In this document: positions 36,474 through 45,686 of the stretch, piece after piece
Numbering within the stretch: position 1 is the first letter of the stretch
How the letters are laid out: each line of letters opens with the position of its first letter
DNA from: CAUZIZ01 sp965218775
GTDB lineage: Bacteria; Acidobacteriota; UBA6911; RPQK01; JAJDTT01
DNA length: 64,000 nt
Direction of reading: 5' to 3'
NCBI GenBank assembly: GCA_965218775.1
Contig: CBDCLS010000005.1
Span: forward strand, 1,674,001 to 1,738,000
Made by a program: the position numbers and the translations under genes
The notes under the pieces: generated by a model
Told to the model about the DNA's origin: nothing
The model's input: only the letters and a program-made list of their open reading frames with translations
The model's database searches: none

Positions 36474-36638
36474 ATGTTTTACAAAGCCATCATGCTCTTC
36501 GTTTTGATTCAACCTTGGGTCCAGCCTCTCGACATGAGTTCGGCTCCGGATGCAACTGTGTCGGCGCAGCAGCAAACTGCGATCCAGGCCTGCTGTCCCG
36601 AACCATGGCCCTGCTTGCCCGGAGAAGTGTGTCACTGA
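36474..36638 (+). CDS. Small exported Cys-rich peptide
   Basis: The frame starts at ATG 36474 with TAGGAGG at 6-bp spacing, the best ribosome-binding site in this region, and encodes 54 residues. The first 20 are hydrophobic (MFYKAIMLFVLIQPWVQPL), like a signal peptide. The end reads CCPEPWPCLPGEVCH, four Cys and one His in 15 residues, which could bind metal or form disulfides. No homologue is known to me. A palindrome precedes it and a Fur-rubrerythrin gene follows, so iron or peroxide control is a reasonable hypothesis. Confidence 0.6.
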   Translation: MFYKAIMLFVLIQPWVQPLDMSSAPDATVSAQQQTAIQACCPEPWPCLPGEVCH

Positions 36639-36873
36639 TCCCCTAGAAACGTCCTTTTTTGAACTCTCGCCGAGTTTTACTCAAGATCATCCGCGGCTGC
36701 AGGTTACAGGGTTTGAGGTCTGTCGACTGAGAACCTCCAACCCTCAGCACGCAATCTTACCTCCCATTCTCGCTCGGCTCGATAAATATCTGTCTGTCTG
36801 CTTCTCTGTCCCCTTCCCCGCTTGCAAAACCTGCTCGGATACCTAAGAATGAGACCCTCAAAAACGGTTTAAG

Positions 36874-37854
36874 ATGAGTACTTCTAGAGAAATCTCAGAA
36901 GAACTGGAAATATTCTCCAGTTATCTGAAAGAAAAGCGGTTGAGAATGACCCACCAGCGGGAAACAGTTGTCGAGTGTTTCCTGACCGCCGGGGGACACG
37001 TGAGTGCGGAGGAGCTTTACGAACTTGTCAAAAAGAGCGATGGCAAGATCGGCTCGACTACCGTGTTTCGAACCCTCAAGGCCCTCACGGACTGTGGCCT
37101 GGCACGGGAGGTGGATCTGAGTGACGGTAGAATCCGATTCGAACCCCTCCACAGGCGTCCCCACCACCACCATATGGTCTGCGTGGAGTGTAATCGGACT
37201 ATCGAGTTTCTCAGCCCGGAATTGGAGCAGATACAATCGCAGATCGTCTCGGAGTATCACTTCAAACCGGTTCAGCACCGAGTACAGATCTATGGGATTT
37301 GCCAGGACTGTCAAAACCAGCGCCAACCAGGCCCGGAGGCTGTCGATGCCGACCTGGTCTTTGTTCGAGACGCGCTGAAGATCGCAATGGAAACCGAGAA
37401 GAGGGGCGTCAACTTCTACCAGACCGCCTCCGCTATCGTGACCCACAAGTCCACCCGATCGACTTTCCTCCAGATGTTAGAGGATGAGAGGACCCACTTG
37501 AGTGGCCTGGAGAAGGAATGGAGCCAGCTCATCGGCGAACATAAAGAGGTACTCGAAGCCCCGGTCTTTCTCCACTTCGACTTCGGCTCACTGAAGCGCA
37601 TCTTCCCCAGTCGAGATCAGATCAAGCTCAAACTGAGAGAAAACTTGAGCGCCAGGGATGCCCTGAAACTCGCCATGGAAATGGAGAGTGACGCCTACAA
37701 CTTCTTCCGCGAATACGCCCAGAAATTCAACGAAACCAAGGGCAAAGACATCTTCACCCAGTTCGCAGAGGAAGAGCTCGAGCACTACGACCTGATCAAG
37801 CAGGAGTACGAGAAATTCAGCGACGAGCGGGAATCCCAAGCTGAACTTGAATAG
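36874..37854 (+). CDS. Fur-family regulator fused to a rubrerythrin-like di-iron domain
   Basis: The 326-residue protein has two parts. Residues 20-150 are Fur-like: a winged helix (RMTHQRETVVECFL, STTVFRTLKALTD), a His-rich PHHHHMVCVEC and a second C-x2-C (CQDC) for zinc. Residues 160-315 form a four-helix ferritin-like bundle with E175, the E205-x2-H208 motif, E271 and the E301-x2-H304 motif, a full set of di-iron ligands. Fur proteins sense iron or peroxide, and rubrerythrins reduce peroxide or bind iron, so the fusion probably couples sensing and repression in one chain. The stop is followed directly by GTGAGCAGTG, the start of a 7-bp repeat unit. No frameshift is seen. Confidence 0.85.
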   Translation: MSTSREISEELEIFSSYLKEKRLRMTHQRETVVECFLTAGGHVSAEELYELVKKSDGKIGSTTVFRTLKALTDCGLAREVDLSDGRIRFEPLHRRPHHHHMVCVECNRTIEFLSPELEQIQSQIVSEYHFKPVQHRVQIYGICQDCQNQRQPGPEAVDADLVFVRDALKIAMETEKRGVNFYQTASAIVTHKSTRSTFLQMLEDERTHLSGLEKEWSQLIGEHKEVLEAPVFLHFDFGSLKRIFPSRDQIKLKLRENLSARDALKLAMEMESDAYNFFREYAQKFNETKGKDIFTQFAEEELEHYDLIKQEYEKFSDERESQAELE

Positions 37855-38015
37855 TGAGCAGTGTCGGAAACAGCTGCTGCCGCCAACGGGTAGACTGCCA
37901 GTATTACGAAGCCAAGTCCGCCAGAGCCGCGAACGACTTGACTCGTCTGCAACATGAGCCCCAGTTCCGAGGAGAGAGCCGGACAACAGCACGGTCTCCC
38001 CTATCTCCGACCTGA
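37854..38015 (+). CDS. Possible small protein, weak candidate
   Basis: A GTG that overlaps the stop of the Fur-rubrerythrin gene opens a 53-codon frame with CCRQRVDCQYYEAKSARAANDL. It contains three Cys and a helical-looking segment. There is no good ribosome-binding site and the start lies in a repeat, so this may be chance. Confidence 0.2.
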   Translation: MSSVGNSCCRQRVDCQYYEAKSARAANDLTRLQHEPQFRGESRTTARSPLSPT

Positions 38016-38020
38016 ACTGA

Positions 38021-38593
38021 ATGACCCAGCCCGGACCCATGGAACACAGAATCGGATCGACGAAACTGGAGCTCGTAACCGGCGACATCACCCGACAAGA
38101 CTGTGATGCCATCGTCAATGCGGCCAACAGTCGTCTAGCTGGAGGCGGAGGAGTCGATGGCGCCATCCACCGAAACGGCGGTCCGACCATCATGGAGGAA
38201 ACCCGTAGCAGGTATCCGCAGGGATGTCCCACCGGTTCGGCTGTGATCACTGGAGCCGGGAGCCTGCTCGCCCGGTACGTAATCCATGCGGTAGGACCAG
38301 TGTGGAACGGCGGCCAGGGCGGCGAAGCAGAGAATCTGTCCACTGCCTACAGCAGCAGTCTCGAACTGGCCCTGGGGCACTCCTGCAGCAGCATCGCCTT
38401 CCCTTCCCTTTCGACCGGCGCCTACCGCTATCCCCTGGATCTTGCGGCGCCGGCTGCTCTACGCAGCGTCCTTGGTTTTCTCCAGGCGCATCAAGCACCG
38501 GCCCTGGTACGCTTCGTCCTCTTTGACGGGAAGACCTACGATTTCTACGAAGCAGCCCTCAGAGAGCTCAGAGTCGAAAACGACCCCGACTAA
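38021..38593 (+). CDS. Macro-domain protein (ADP-ribose/O-acetyl-ADP-ribose hydrolase type)
   Basis: The 190-residue product has the macro-domain signatures: GDITRQDCDAIVNAANS, GGGGVDGAIHRNGG, CPTGSAVITGAGSL and FPSLSTGAYRYP. Such enzymes remove ADP-ribose from proteins or deacetylate O-acetyl-ADP-ribose. Start 38021 or 38039 are both possible; the domain begins at about residue 14 in the longer version. It follows the Fur-rubrerythrin gene in the same direction by 166 bp. Confidence 0.88.
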   Translation: MTQPGPMEHRIGSTKLELVTGDITRQDCDAIVNAANSRLAGGGGVDGAIHRNGGPTIMEETRSRYPQGCPTGSAVITGAGSLLARYVIHAVGPVWNGGQGGEAENLSTAYSSSLELALGHSCSSIAFPSLSTGAYRYPLDLAAPAALRSVLGFLQAHQAPALVRFVLFDGKTYDFYEAALRELRVENDPD

Positions 38594-38655
38594 ACTTTAG
38601 CAGGGCCCCAGCCGATCTGCTCAGAGAGGCGGAAGGCAAACCAGTACAAGAACAA

Positions 38656-38880
38656 ATGGACTCGGTGCCAATACCTCAACCTGATTCGATCCCAAAACCT
38701 CCCAAAGCCCAAAACCCGAGCTGCAGGGGCTGCGCCCACTATTACATCACCTGGGATGACCACGCACCCCATGGCTGCAGAGCGATGGGATTCAAGTCGG
38801 CCCAAACGCCCTCTCTGATCGTCTTCCAGATTTCAGGCGCACAGTGTCTACGGTTCCGACCGCATGGGAAAAAACACTGA
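38656..38880 (+). CDS. Conserved small Cys-rich protein
   Basis: The 74 residues contain C-x2-CAHYYITWDDHAPHGCRAMGFKS and a later SGAQCLRF, four Cys arranged as in small zinc-binding proteins. I have seen this pattern in conserved hypothetical proteins, but I cannot name a function. The stop lies 6 bp before the TTAG target site of an IS1380 element (38887), so the gene was only just missed. Confidence 0.65.
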   Translation: MDSVPIPQPDSIPKPPKAQNPSCRGCAHYYITWDDHAPHGCRAMGFKSAQTPSLIVFQISGAQCLRFRPHGKKH

Positions 38881-38890
38881 GCACGTTTAG

Positions 38891-40580
38891 CCCGGATTTC
38901 TCAAGGATAAGAAAAAGCAGTCAGCTCAATGTGGTATAAAGTCTGTGTTAACAAAGACTTAACAAACACAAGGAGCTGACTACTATGACGACAGAGTGTA
39001 TCGCTTCTAAGCTGGAGTTTCAAGGGCTGGAGGGTCGCCGAGTCGAGGCAGAATTCAACGGGGGACAGATCACTTCAGACGCCGGAGGGTTGCTGTTACG
39101 GGAGGTGGAGAACCGCTATGGGTTCATTCGCGGCTTGGCCGCCTGCTTTGGGGACCGGCGCGATCCTCGCTTCACCGAGTTCAGTGTGGAGGAGCTGGTG
39201 GGGCAGCGGATTTATGGACTGGCCTTGGGCTATGAGGATCTCAACGATCATGAGGAGCTACGGACGGATCCGCTGATGGCGGTGTTGGTGGGCAAGGAAG
39301 ATCCCTTGGGGAGGGATCGGCGAGCGGAAGCGGATCGGGGCAAGGCGTGTGCGGGCAAGAGCACACTCAATCGTTTGGAGTTGTCCTCGGTGACGCAGGA
39401 TAAATATCGCAAGACGCCGGTGGATGAAGCGGCGGTGGAAGCATTTTTGGTGGAGCAGTTCATTCGGGTGCGAGGCGGTAAACCCAAGGAGCTGGTGTTG
39501 GACCTGGATGCGACGGATGATCCGCTGCACGGAGAGCAGGAGGGTCGTTTCTACCATGGCTACTACCGGTGTTACTGCTACCTGCCCCTGTATGTGTTTT
39601 GCGAGGGGTATGTGCTGGGGGCGAAGCTGCGGGTGTCGAATCTGGATGGCTCCGAAGGAGCGGTCCAGGAGATGGAGCGGATCGTGGGACAACTGCGGGC
39701 GAAGTGGCCGAAGGTCCGCATTACGCTGCGGGCGGACAGCAGCTTTGCGCGCGAGGCGTTGATGAAATGGTGTGAGGAGCATCGAGTGGATTACGTCTTC
39801 GGTCTGGCCCGCAATCAGCGCTTAGAGGGGACCCTGGAGTCGGAGCTGGAACAGGCCCAGGCGCTTCAACAAGCGAGCGGCAGCAGCGCCCGAGTCTATA
39901 AGGACTTTCGTTACCAGACGCACAAGAGCTGGAGTCAAGAGCGGCGAGTGGTGGGCAAGGCCGAGTACACGGGTAAGGGATCCAATCCCCGCTTTGTCGT
40001 CACCTCGCTGGGAGCGAAGCGGTGGCCCGCCCAAAAGCTGTACGAGCAGCTGTACTGCGCGCGAGGGGAGGCGGAGAATCGGATCAAGGAACAGCAGCTG
40101 GAGCTGTTTGCCGATCGGACCTCGACGCACCTCATCAAGAGCAATCAGCTGCGGTTGTGGTTCTCCTCGGTGGCCTATAATCTGCTGCACACGTTGAGGC
40201 GTGTCGCTTTGAAGGGGACCCAGTGGGCGAAGGCGCAATGCCAGACAATTCGCCTCAAACTGTTGAAGATAGGAGGCCAGATTCGGGTCAGTGTCCGGCG
40301 GGTGAGTCTGTCCTTGAGCGAGGGTTATCCTTACCAAGCACTCTATGCCCAAGCCTTGGCCCAGCTTCAACAGCTCGGTTGAGCCAAGGAAAGTCGGAAA
40401 TCCCAGCCGTCTGCAACTGAGGCGCCTGAGGTGTGTCTGAAAAACCGGTTTTCCGCGCTCGACACAGGCCTCACGACGCCTGTCGTACTCTGCACCGCCC
40501 TCAGCGGCGCCTTTGACCCAGACCGGCGTCGAGAAATCGACTAAAATCGCCCTTTCGGCTTTCTCCTTGAGAAATCCGGG
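38891..40580 (+). mobile_element. IS1380-family element C
   Basis: The ends CCCGGATTTCTCA and TGAGAAATCCGGG are flanked by TTAG (38887-38890 and 40581-40584). At 1,690 bp it is nearly identical to copy B in the opposite orientation. The inverted pair could support inversion of the 11 kb between them. Confidence 0.92.
38985..40382 (+). CDS. IS1380 transposase (copy C)
   Basis: The 465-residue transposase has the same DDE residues and AAGGAGCTGACTACT leader as copy B, from which it differs by only about three residues. It is complete and probably active. Confidence 0.92.
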   Translation: MTTECIASKLEFQGLEGRRVEAEFNGGQITSDAGGLLLREVENRYGFIRGLAACFGDRRDPRFTEFSVEELVGQRIYGLALGYEDLNDHEELRTDPLMAVLVGKEDPLGRDRRAEADRGKACAGKSTLNRLELSSVTQDKYRKTPVDEAAVEAFLVEQFIRVRGGKPKELVLDLDATDDPLHGEQEGRFYHGYYRCYCYLPLYVFCEGYVLGAKLRVSNLDGSEGAVQEMERIVGQLRAKWPKVRITLRADSSFAREALMKWCEEHRVDYVFGLARNQRLEGTLESELEQAQALQQASGSSARVYKDFRYQTHKSWSQERRVVGKAEYTGKGSNPRFVVTSLGAKRWPAQKLYEQLYCARGEAENRIKEQQLELFADRTSTHLIKSNQLRLWFSSVAYNLLHTLRRVALKGTQWAKAQCQTIRLKLLKIGGQIRVSVRRVSLSLSEGYPYQALYAQALAQLQQLG

Positions 40581-40916
40581 TTAGCCTTGCGGAGAGAAAT
40601 CCGGGGCTAGCCAAGCACTTCGCTCATCGGCACTGTCCTAGTTCTCCTGGGACTCAGCCAGTCGATCCTGGCGCGTATCAAAGACTGCGATCTGCTGGGG
40701 CTGACGTCCATTGGCCAAGAGGCAGCGGACCCTTCTCGTCCTCATCGATCCCTGACCTACGATCAAATATTCAGCCATGCAACCTCCCTGTTTGAGACTT
40801 TTTATAACTGCCAGTTTCGGCTCTGTCTACAAGACCACACTGGAAAAAGGGTCCGCCGTCATAATAAAGTCTTAACCCGCAAAACAAGAATCAAGAAAAC
40901 AGAGGAGCAAGAGCGT
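40581..40916. other. Intergenic stretch, open frame of uncertain status
   Basis: A stop-free frame runs from about 40639 into the next gene (VLVLLGLSQSILARIKDCDL...SLTYDQIFSHATSLFETF). It has some protein-like character but no start with a ribosome-binding site and no family I recognise, and may be a remnant cut off by the adjacent IS1380. Just after the IS, GAGAAATCCGGGGCTAG partly repeats the IS end. Confidence 0.3.
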
Positions 40917-42743
40917 TTGCGATTCATCAGGCTGCCCGAGCAGAAAGAATCTTCTCCCACCGGGGCCGACGACCGAAAAACCGGGGCCGAAAAGGCTCGC
41001 TGGAATCTCGTGGATTTGTACCCCGATCTGGCCTCAATGGACAAGGATCTGGCAGCAGCGAAAGAGGAGGCCATTTCTTTCGAGGATCGCTTCCGCGGAA
41101 AGGTGGCGACACTTGACCCCAAGGACCTGTCCCAAGCGGTCCAGGAGTTTGAGAGCCTCTTGGTGCGTCTGGGTCGCGTCTTGTCTTATGCCTATCTCGA
41201 TTGGTGCATAGACACCGAGGATCCAGAACGAGGGGCTCTCCTGCAAAGAACTCGAGAGGTCTACACCCAGATCATCCAAAAGGTACTCTTCTTCGAACTG
41301 GAGTGGGTTGCTGAGGATGACGACACGGTCAAACGACTCCTCGCGAGCTCCGAGCTGAGTCGCTTCCGACACTACCTCGAATTGGAACGGCAGCGTAAAC
41401 CCCATGTACTGAGCGAAGCGGAAGAGAAGATCCTTACCGAAAAGGCCATCACGGGCCATACGGCGTGGAGCCGATTTTTCGACGAAGCAGTGGGTGCCAC
41501 CCGATTCGTTTTGAACAAACGCAGTCTTACGCAGCAAGAGACTCTGGCCCGTTTGTACGAAGCCGATCGCGGCGTTCGTCGACGGGCTGCCCAGGCCTTT
41601 ACCAAAGGTCTGAAGAGCCGGCTTCGCGAGATGGCCTTTGTCTTCAACGTCACCCTGGCAGACAAGGCCAGCAACGACCAGCTGCGTAGCTACCCGAATT
41701 GGTTGAGAAGTCGCAATCTGGACAATGAAATTTCGGATGAGGCGGTTGACGTCCTGGTTGACTCGGTCGCACGCCGCTACGATCTGGTAGCTCGATTCTA
41801 CCGCCTCAAACGGACCCTCCTGGGTCTGGATGAACTCTTCGATTACGACCGCTACGCTCCGGTTGGGGCTAACGCTACCTTTCGGACCTGGGAACAGGCC
41901 CGCGAAATAGTTCTCAAGGCGTACAACTCATTCCATCCGCGAATGGGGGCAATTGCACTCGAGTTCTTTGAGAAGCGCTGGATCGATGCACCTCCAGGAC
42001 CCGGTAAATCCAGTGGAGCCTTCAGCCACCCCTCCGTGACCACAGTTCATCCCTACATTCTCATGAACTACAGTGGCAACATAAGGGATATTCAGACTCT
42101 CGCCCACGAGCTGGGCCACGGCGTCCATCAGTACCTTTCCCAGAAACAGGGCTACCTCCAATCACGGCCTCCCCTGACCACATCGGAGACTGCCTCTGTG
42201 TTCGGAGAAATGCTGGTCTTCGATCACCTGATGAAGACGGAGCGTGACCCCAAGGTGCGACTTTCGATCCTGGTTGGAAACATCGACGACACAATTGCCA
42301 CCGTATTTCGCCAGGTGGCGATGCATCAGTTCGAGGCAAGAATTCACACGGCTCGACGCCAGGAAGGGGAACTCCCCGTCGACCGCCTGAGTGAATTCTG
42401 GATAGAGACGCAAGAGAAGATGTTTCAAGGCAGTGTGACGCTGAAGGATCACTATAGAATCTGGTGGAGCTACATCCCCCACTTCATTCACACGCCGGGC
42501 TACGTCTATGCCTACGCCTTCGGCAAACTACTGGTCTTGGCACTCTATCGGCAACAGGGGAGAGAGAACTTCGCGGAAGAGTACCTGGAACTCCTGGAGG
42601 CAGGTGGATCGGACTGGCCCCGGGCGATGATAGGTAAGCTGGGCGTGGACCTGGACGATAGCGAACTCTGGAACCAGGGCTTGTCGATTACCGAGGATCT
42701 GATCCGCGATGCCGAGGCACTCGCGGAAGATTTGAGGGCATAG
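40917..42743 (+). CDS. pepF: Oligoendopeptidase F (M3 family)
   Basis: The 608-residue cytoplasmic metallopeptidase has the M3 zinc site HELGHGVHQYL near residue 395 with the second Glu ligand in TTSETASVFGEML. Lengths of about 600 are usual. The start is TTG at 40917 with GAGGAG 9 bp upstream. It hydrolyses oligopeptides of 7-17 residues. A 118-bp fold-back element follows the stop within 20 bp. Confidence 0.92.
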   Translation: MRFIRLPEQKESSPTGADDRKTGAEKARWNLVDLYPDLASMDKDLAAAKEEAISFEDRFRGKVATLDPKDLSQAVQEFESLLVRLGRVLSYAYLDWCIDTEDPERGALLQRTREVYTQIIQKVLFFELEWVAEDDDTVKRLLASSELSRFRHYLELERQRKPHVLSEAEEKILTEKAITGHTAWSRFFDEAVGATRFVLNKRSLTQQETLARLYEADRGVRRRAAQAFTKGLKSRLREMAFVFNVTLADKASNDQLRSYPNWLRSRNLDNEISDEAVDVLVDSVARRYDLVARFYRLKRTLLGLDELFDYDRYAPVGANATFRTWEQAREIVLKAYNSFHPRMGAIALEFFEKRWIDAPPGPGKSSGAFSHPSVTTVHPYILMNYSGNIRDIQTLAHELGHGVHQYLSQKQGYLQSRPPLTTSETASVFGEMLVFDHLMKTERDPKVRLSILVGNIDDTIATVFRQVAMHQFEARIHTARRQEGELPVDRLSEFWIETQEKMFQGSVTLKDHYRIWWSYIPHFIHTPGYVYAYAFGKLLVLALYRQQGRENFAEEYLELLEAGGSDWPRAMIGKLGVDLDDSELWNQGLSITEDLIRDAEALAEDLRA

Positions 42744-42762
42744 CATCAGGTCTAGGAAGACA

Positions 42763-42880
42763 CTTCGGAGTTCGCATGTTCGGTGTTCTGCGGTTCGTGA
42801 TTTAACCTTTTTCCTTACTCTGGAGAAGGCAACCAGTGGAAATGCCGAACCGCAGAATATCGAACAAGCGAACGCCGAAG
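42763..42880. repeat. 118-bp fold-back with 35-bp arms overlapping a gene start
   Basis: The left arm CTTCGGAGTTCGCATGTTCG... (42763-42797) pairs with 42846-42880 with four mismatches in 35. TTCG recurs every 7-8 bp within the arm. It begins 20 bp after the pepF stop. The right arm is translated as the first residues of the PQQ-type protein. Confidence 0.75.
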
Positions 42881-44131
42881 TATCCAGCTAGCGGCTTTGC
42901 ACTGTTTCCCAAGTACCTTCTACTACTTCCCTTCTTTCTGGGAAACATAACGACCCATGCAGAGGACTGGCCCCAGCTGCTCGGTCCACACCGCGACGGT
43001 GTCTATCGAGGCCGGGATCTAGCCCCATCCTGGCCCGCATCCGGTCTTCCCGTCCTCTGGCAAAAGCAGATCGGGAAGGGATTCAGCAATCCGGCCGTTG
43101 TCGACGGCCACCTCATTCTCTTCCACCGCATCGGAGACAAGGAAGTGGTGGAGGCACTGGGTCCCAAGACGGGCAGTAGCCTCTGGTCCTTCGGTTACCC
43201 GACCACCTATCACGACGACTTCGGTTTCGACGACGGACCCCGTGCCAGCCCCATCATCGCTGAGGGCCGGGTCTACACCTTCGGCGCCCAGGGAATGCTC
43301 CACTGTCTGGAACTCGGCACCGGGAGAAAGATCTGGTCGGCGGACACCCACTCCGCACTGGGAGTCAAGAAGGGTTTTTTCGGAGCCGCCGGATCCCCTC
43401 TGCTACACGGCAAGACAGTCTTTTTGAACGCGGGCGGCGGGAGCGGCAAGGGCCTGGCCGCCTTCGACAAAGACACCGGCAAACTTCTGTGGACGGCAAC
43501 CGAGGACGAAGCCAGTTACGCCTCACCGATCGCAGCCACTTTCGGAGGCAAGCTCCACATTCTATTCTTCACCCGCAGCGGGTTGGTAGGAACCGACAGC
43601 GGCAGCGGCGAGGTACTGTTTCGCTTTCCCTGGCGCTCCCGCAACCGGGCGTCCGTCAACGCAGCCACCCCCCTTAGGGTCGACGATCTGATCTTCTTGT
43701 CGGCGAGCTACCGCACCGGCGCGGTGGTGTTGCGGGTCAAGGGACGCGAGTTGGAGCAGCTCTGGTCCTCGGACGAGGTGCTGTCCAATCACTACGCCAC
43801 CAGCATCCACCATGAGGGACATCTGTACGGCTTTCATGGCCGCCAGGAGTATGGTCCCAGCTTGCGCTGCGTCGACCTCAAGACCGGTAAGGTGCGATGG
43901 AGCCAGGATCGCTTCGGATCCGGCACCATAACCCTGGCTGAGGACCGACTGATCATCCTGAAGGAGAACGGAGAGCTACTCCTGGCTCAGGCCGACCCGA
44001 AGCAATACCAGCAAATTGCCAAGGCCAGGATCCATACCGGTACGGTTCGTGCCTATCCGGCCCTGGCCTCTGGACTCCTCTACGCGCGTAACCAGGACAC
44101 CCTGGTGTGTGTGGATCTGAAGAAGAGATGA
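42836..44131 (+). CDS. Exported PQQ-type beta-propeller protein
   Basis: The 431 residues begin with a Lys-containing segment, then a leader ALFPKYLLLLPFFLGNITTHAEDWP that looks like a Sec signal peptide with cleavage before Glu-Asp. The remainder is a series of propeller repeats (VDGHLILFHRIGDKEVVEALGPKTG, GRVYTFGAQGMLHCLELGTG, LAAFDKDTGKLLW, RCVDLKTGKVRW), as in PQQ-binding-like exported proteins. It lacks a recognisable dehydrogenase Cys pair, so it may be a structural or binding propeller. The first 16 or so residues (MPNRRISNKRTPKYPA) come from a fold-back arm. The true start could be later, but no better codon is seen. Confidence 0.75.
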   Translation: MEMPNRRISNKRTPKYPASGFALFPKYLLLLPFFLGNITTHAEDWPQLLGPHRDGVYRGRDLAPSWPASGLPVLWQKQIGKGFSNPAVVDGHLILFHRIGDKEVVEALGPKTGSSLWSFGYPTTYHDDFGFDDGPRASPIIAEGRVYTFGAQGMLHCLELGTGRKIWSADTHSALGVKKGFFGAAGSPLLHGKTVFLNAGGGSGKGLAAFDKDTGKLLWTATEDEASYASPIAATFGGKLHILFFTRSGLVGTDSGSGEVLFRFPWRSRNRASVNAATPLRVDDLIFLSASYRTGAVVLRVKGRELEQLWSSDEVLSNHYATSIHHEGHLYGFHGRQEYGPSLRCVDLKTGKVRWSQDRFGSGTITLAEDRLIILKENGELLLAQADPKQYQQIAKARIHTGTVRAYPALASGLLYARNQDTLVCVDLKKR

Positions 44132-44212
44132 AGACCAAGCCTCCTGGCTGGATTAATCCGGGCCGAAGGGTTACAATTCGACTCAACGAACCAGCCAACA
44201 AGGAGAAGACCC

Positions 44213-45541
44213 ATGGCAAACGAGATAGGACGTAGAAATTTTCTCAAGGAATCGGCCGGTGTAGTGGCGGGTGTAGCCATTACCAGTGGCTCCGCCCCCA
44301 GCCTCATGGCGAAGGCCGACGCCAACGACACCGTCCGTGCCGCGGTGGTGGGGTTGAGGGGACGAGGCCAATCTCACATCGCCGGTTTTACCGGGCTGCC
44401 CAAGGTTGAAGTGGTTGCCCTCTGCGACGTTGACGCGAGCGTGCTCTCCGAGCGCGTCCAGGCGCTGGAGAAGAAAACCGGTCGAAAGGTGAGAAGCTAC
44501 ACCGACATGCGCCATATCTTCGAAGCCAAGGACATCGACGTGGTCAGTTTTGCCACCCCCAACCACTGGCACAGTCTGGGCGGCATCTGGGCCTGCCAGG
44601 CGGGGAAAGACGCCTATGTCGAGAAACCCTGCTCCCACAATGTCTGGGAGGGCCGTAAGCTGTTGGAAGCCGCACGTAAGTACGGGCGAATCGTCCAGCA
44701 CGGGACCCAGTCTCGCAGCAGCGTGGGCGTAAAGGACGGAATCCAGAAGCTGCGAGAAGGTGTGATCGGCGACGTCTATATGGCCAAGGGCCTCTGCTAT
44801 AAATGGCGCAACACCATCGGACGTACTCCCGCAGGGCCGGTTCCCGCAGGAGTCGACTACAACCTCTGGCTGGGACCCGCAAACGAACGTGCCTTCAGCA
44901 AGAATCGATTCCACTACAACTGGCACTGGCATTGGGACTACGGCAACGGCGACATCGGAAACCAGGGCGTACACGAAATGGATATGGCGCGCTGGGGCCT
45001 GGGTGTCAGCGGCCATCCTCAGAAGATCCAATCCTCGGGGGGGCACTTCATGTTCGACGACGACCAGGAAACCCCCAACGTCCAGATCGCAACCTTCGAC
45101 TATCCCGATCAGAAGAAGCGGTTGGTTTTCGAAGTACGTCACTGGATGACGAATAACGAAGCCGCTCTGGGTTCAGCAGGCGAAAACGAGGTTGGCGTGC
45201 TCTTCTACGGCTCCGAGGGATACATGGTAATGAAGGGCGGTCACGGCTACCGTACCCATCTGGGAAGGAAGGGCGAGCCTGGCCCAACTCTCCAGGAAGG
45301 TGGAAATCTTTTCGGCAACTTCATCGATGCTGTCCGCAGTCGGAGAAAAGAGGACTTGAACGCGGAGATCAAAGAGGGACACCTTTCCTCGACGCTCTGC
45401 CACCTGGCCAACGTAGCCTATCGGACCGAGCGCACGCTACATTTCGACTCGGAGACGGAGACCTTCACCGACGACTCGGATGCAAACGCACTGCTGACCC
45501 GCGACTACAGAAGTCCCTTCGTAGTTCCAGAGTCGGTCTGA
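44213..45541 (+). CDS. Tat-exported Gfo/Idh/MocA oxidoreductase
   Basis: The leader RRNFLKESAGVVAGVAITSG is a twin-arginine signal, so the enzyme folds with its cofactor before export. The Rossmann part follows (VVGLRGRGQSHIAGF, VALCDVD), with VEKPCSHNVWEG as the EKP motif. Many such proteins act on sugars in polysaccharide utilisation. The start has AAGGAGAAG 4 bp upstream. It precedes a hairpin region and the CehA-like hydrolase in the same direction. Confidence 0.88.
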   Translation: MANEIGRRNFLKESAGVVAGVAITSGSAPSLMAKADANDTVRAAVVGLRGRGQSHIAGFTGLPKVEVVALCDVDASVLSERVQALEKKTGRKVRSYTDMRHIFEAKDIDVVSFATPNHWHSLGGIWACQAGKDAYVEKPCSHNVWEGRKLLEAARKYGRIVQHGTQSRSSVGVKDGIQKLREGVIGDVYMAKGLCYKWRNTIGRTPAGPVPAGVDYNLWLGPANERAFSKNRFHYNWHWHWDYGNGDIGNQGVHEMDMARWGLGVSGHPQKIQSSGGHFMFDDDQETPNVQIATFDYPDQKKRLVFEVRHWMTNNEAALGSAGENEVGVLFYGSEGYMVMKGGHGYRTHLGRKGEPGPTLQEGGNLFGNFIDAVRSRRKEDLNAEIKEGHLSSTLCHLANVAYRTERTLHFDSETETFTDDSDANALLTRDYRSPFVVPESV

Positions 45542-45606
45542 GTAATACGCCGAAGGCGTTATTGCGGGTAGCCCAGGGTTGGCGATGCGAAGCGAGCTAC
45601 CCTGGG
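45542..45606. repeat. Two small palindromes in a gene gap
   Basis: AATACGCC-gaa-GGCGTTATT (45544-45563) and CCCAGGGT...ACCCTGGG (45572-45579 and 45599-45606) form two hairpins directly after the stop of the oxidoreductase. They may serve as a terminator or REP-type repeat, although no T-run follows. Confidence 0.45.
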
Positions 45607-45686
45607 TCAGGGGCGTTCCAACCAACACCCTACCCCAAAAGGGTTATTGCCGACCTGAGACGCAGTGGCAAAATCGAGGTGCCGGA

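Noticed and set aside
44183..45142. Long antisense frame opposite the Gfo/Idh/MocA gene
   Set aside because: No family motif, and the + strand gene with Tat leader and EKP motif is certain.
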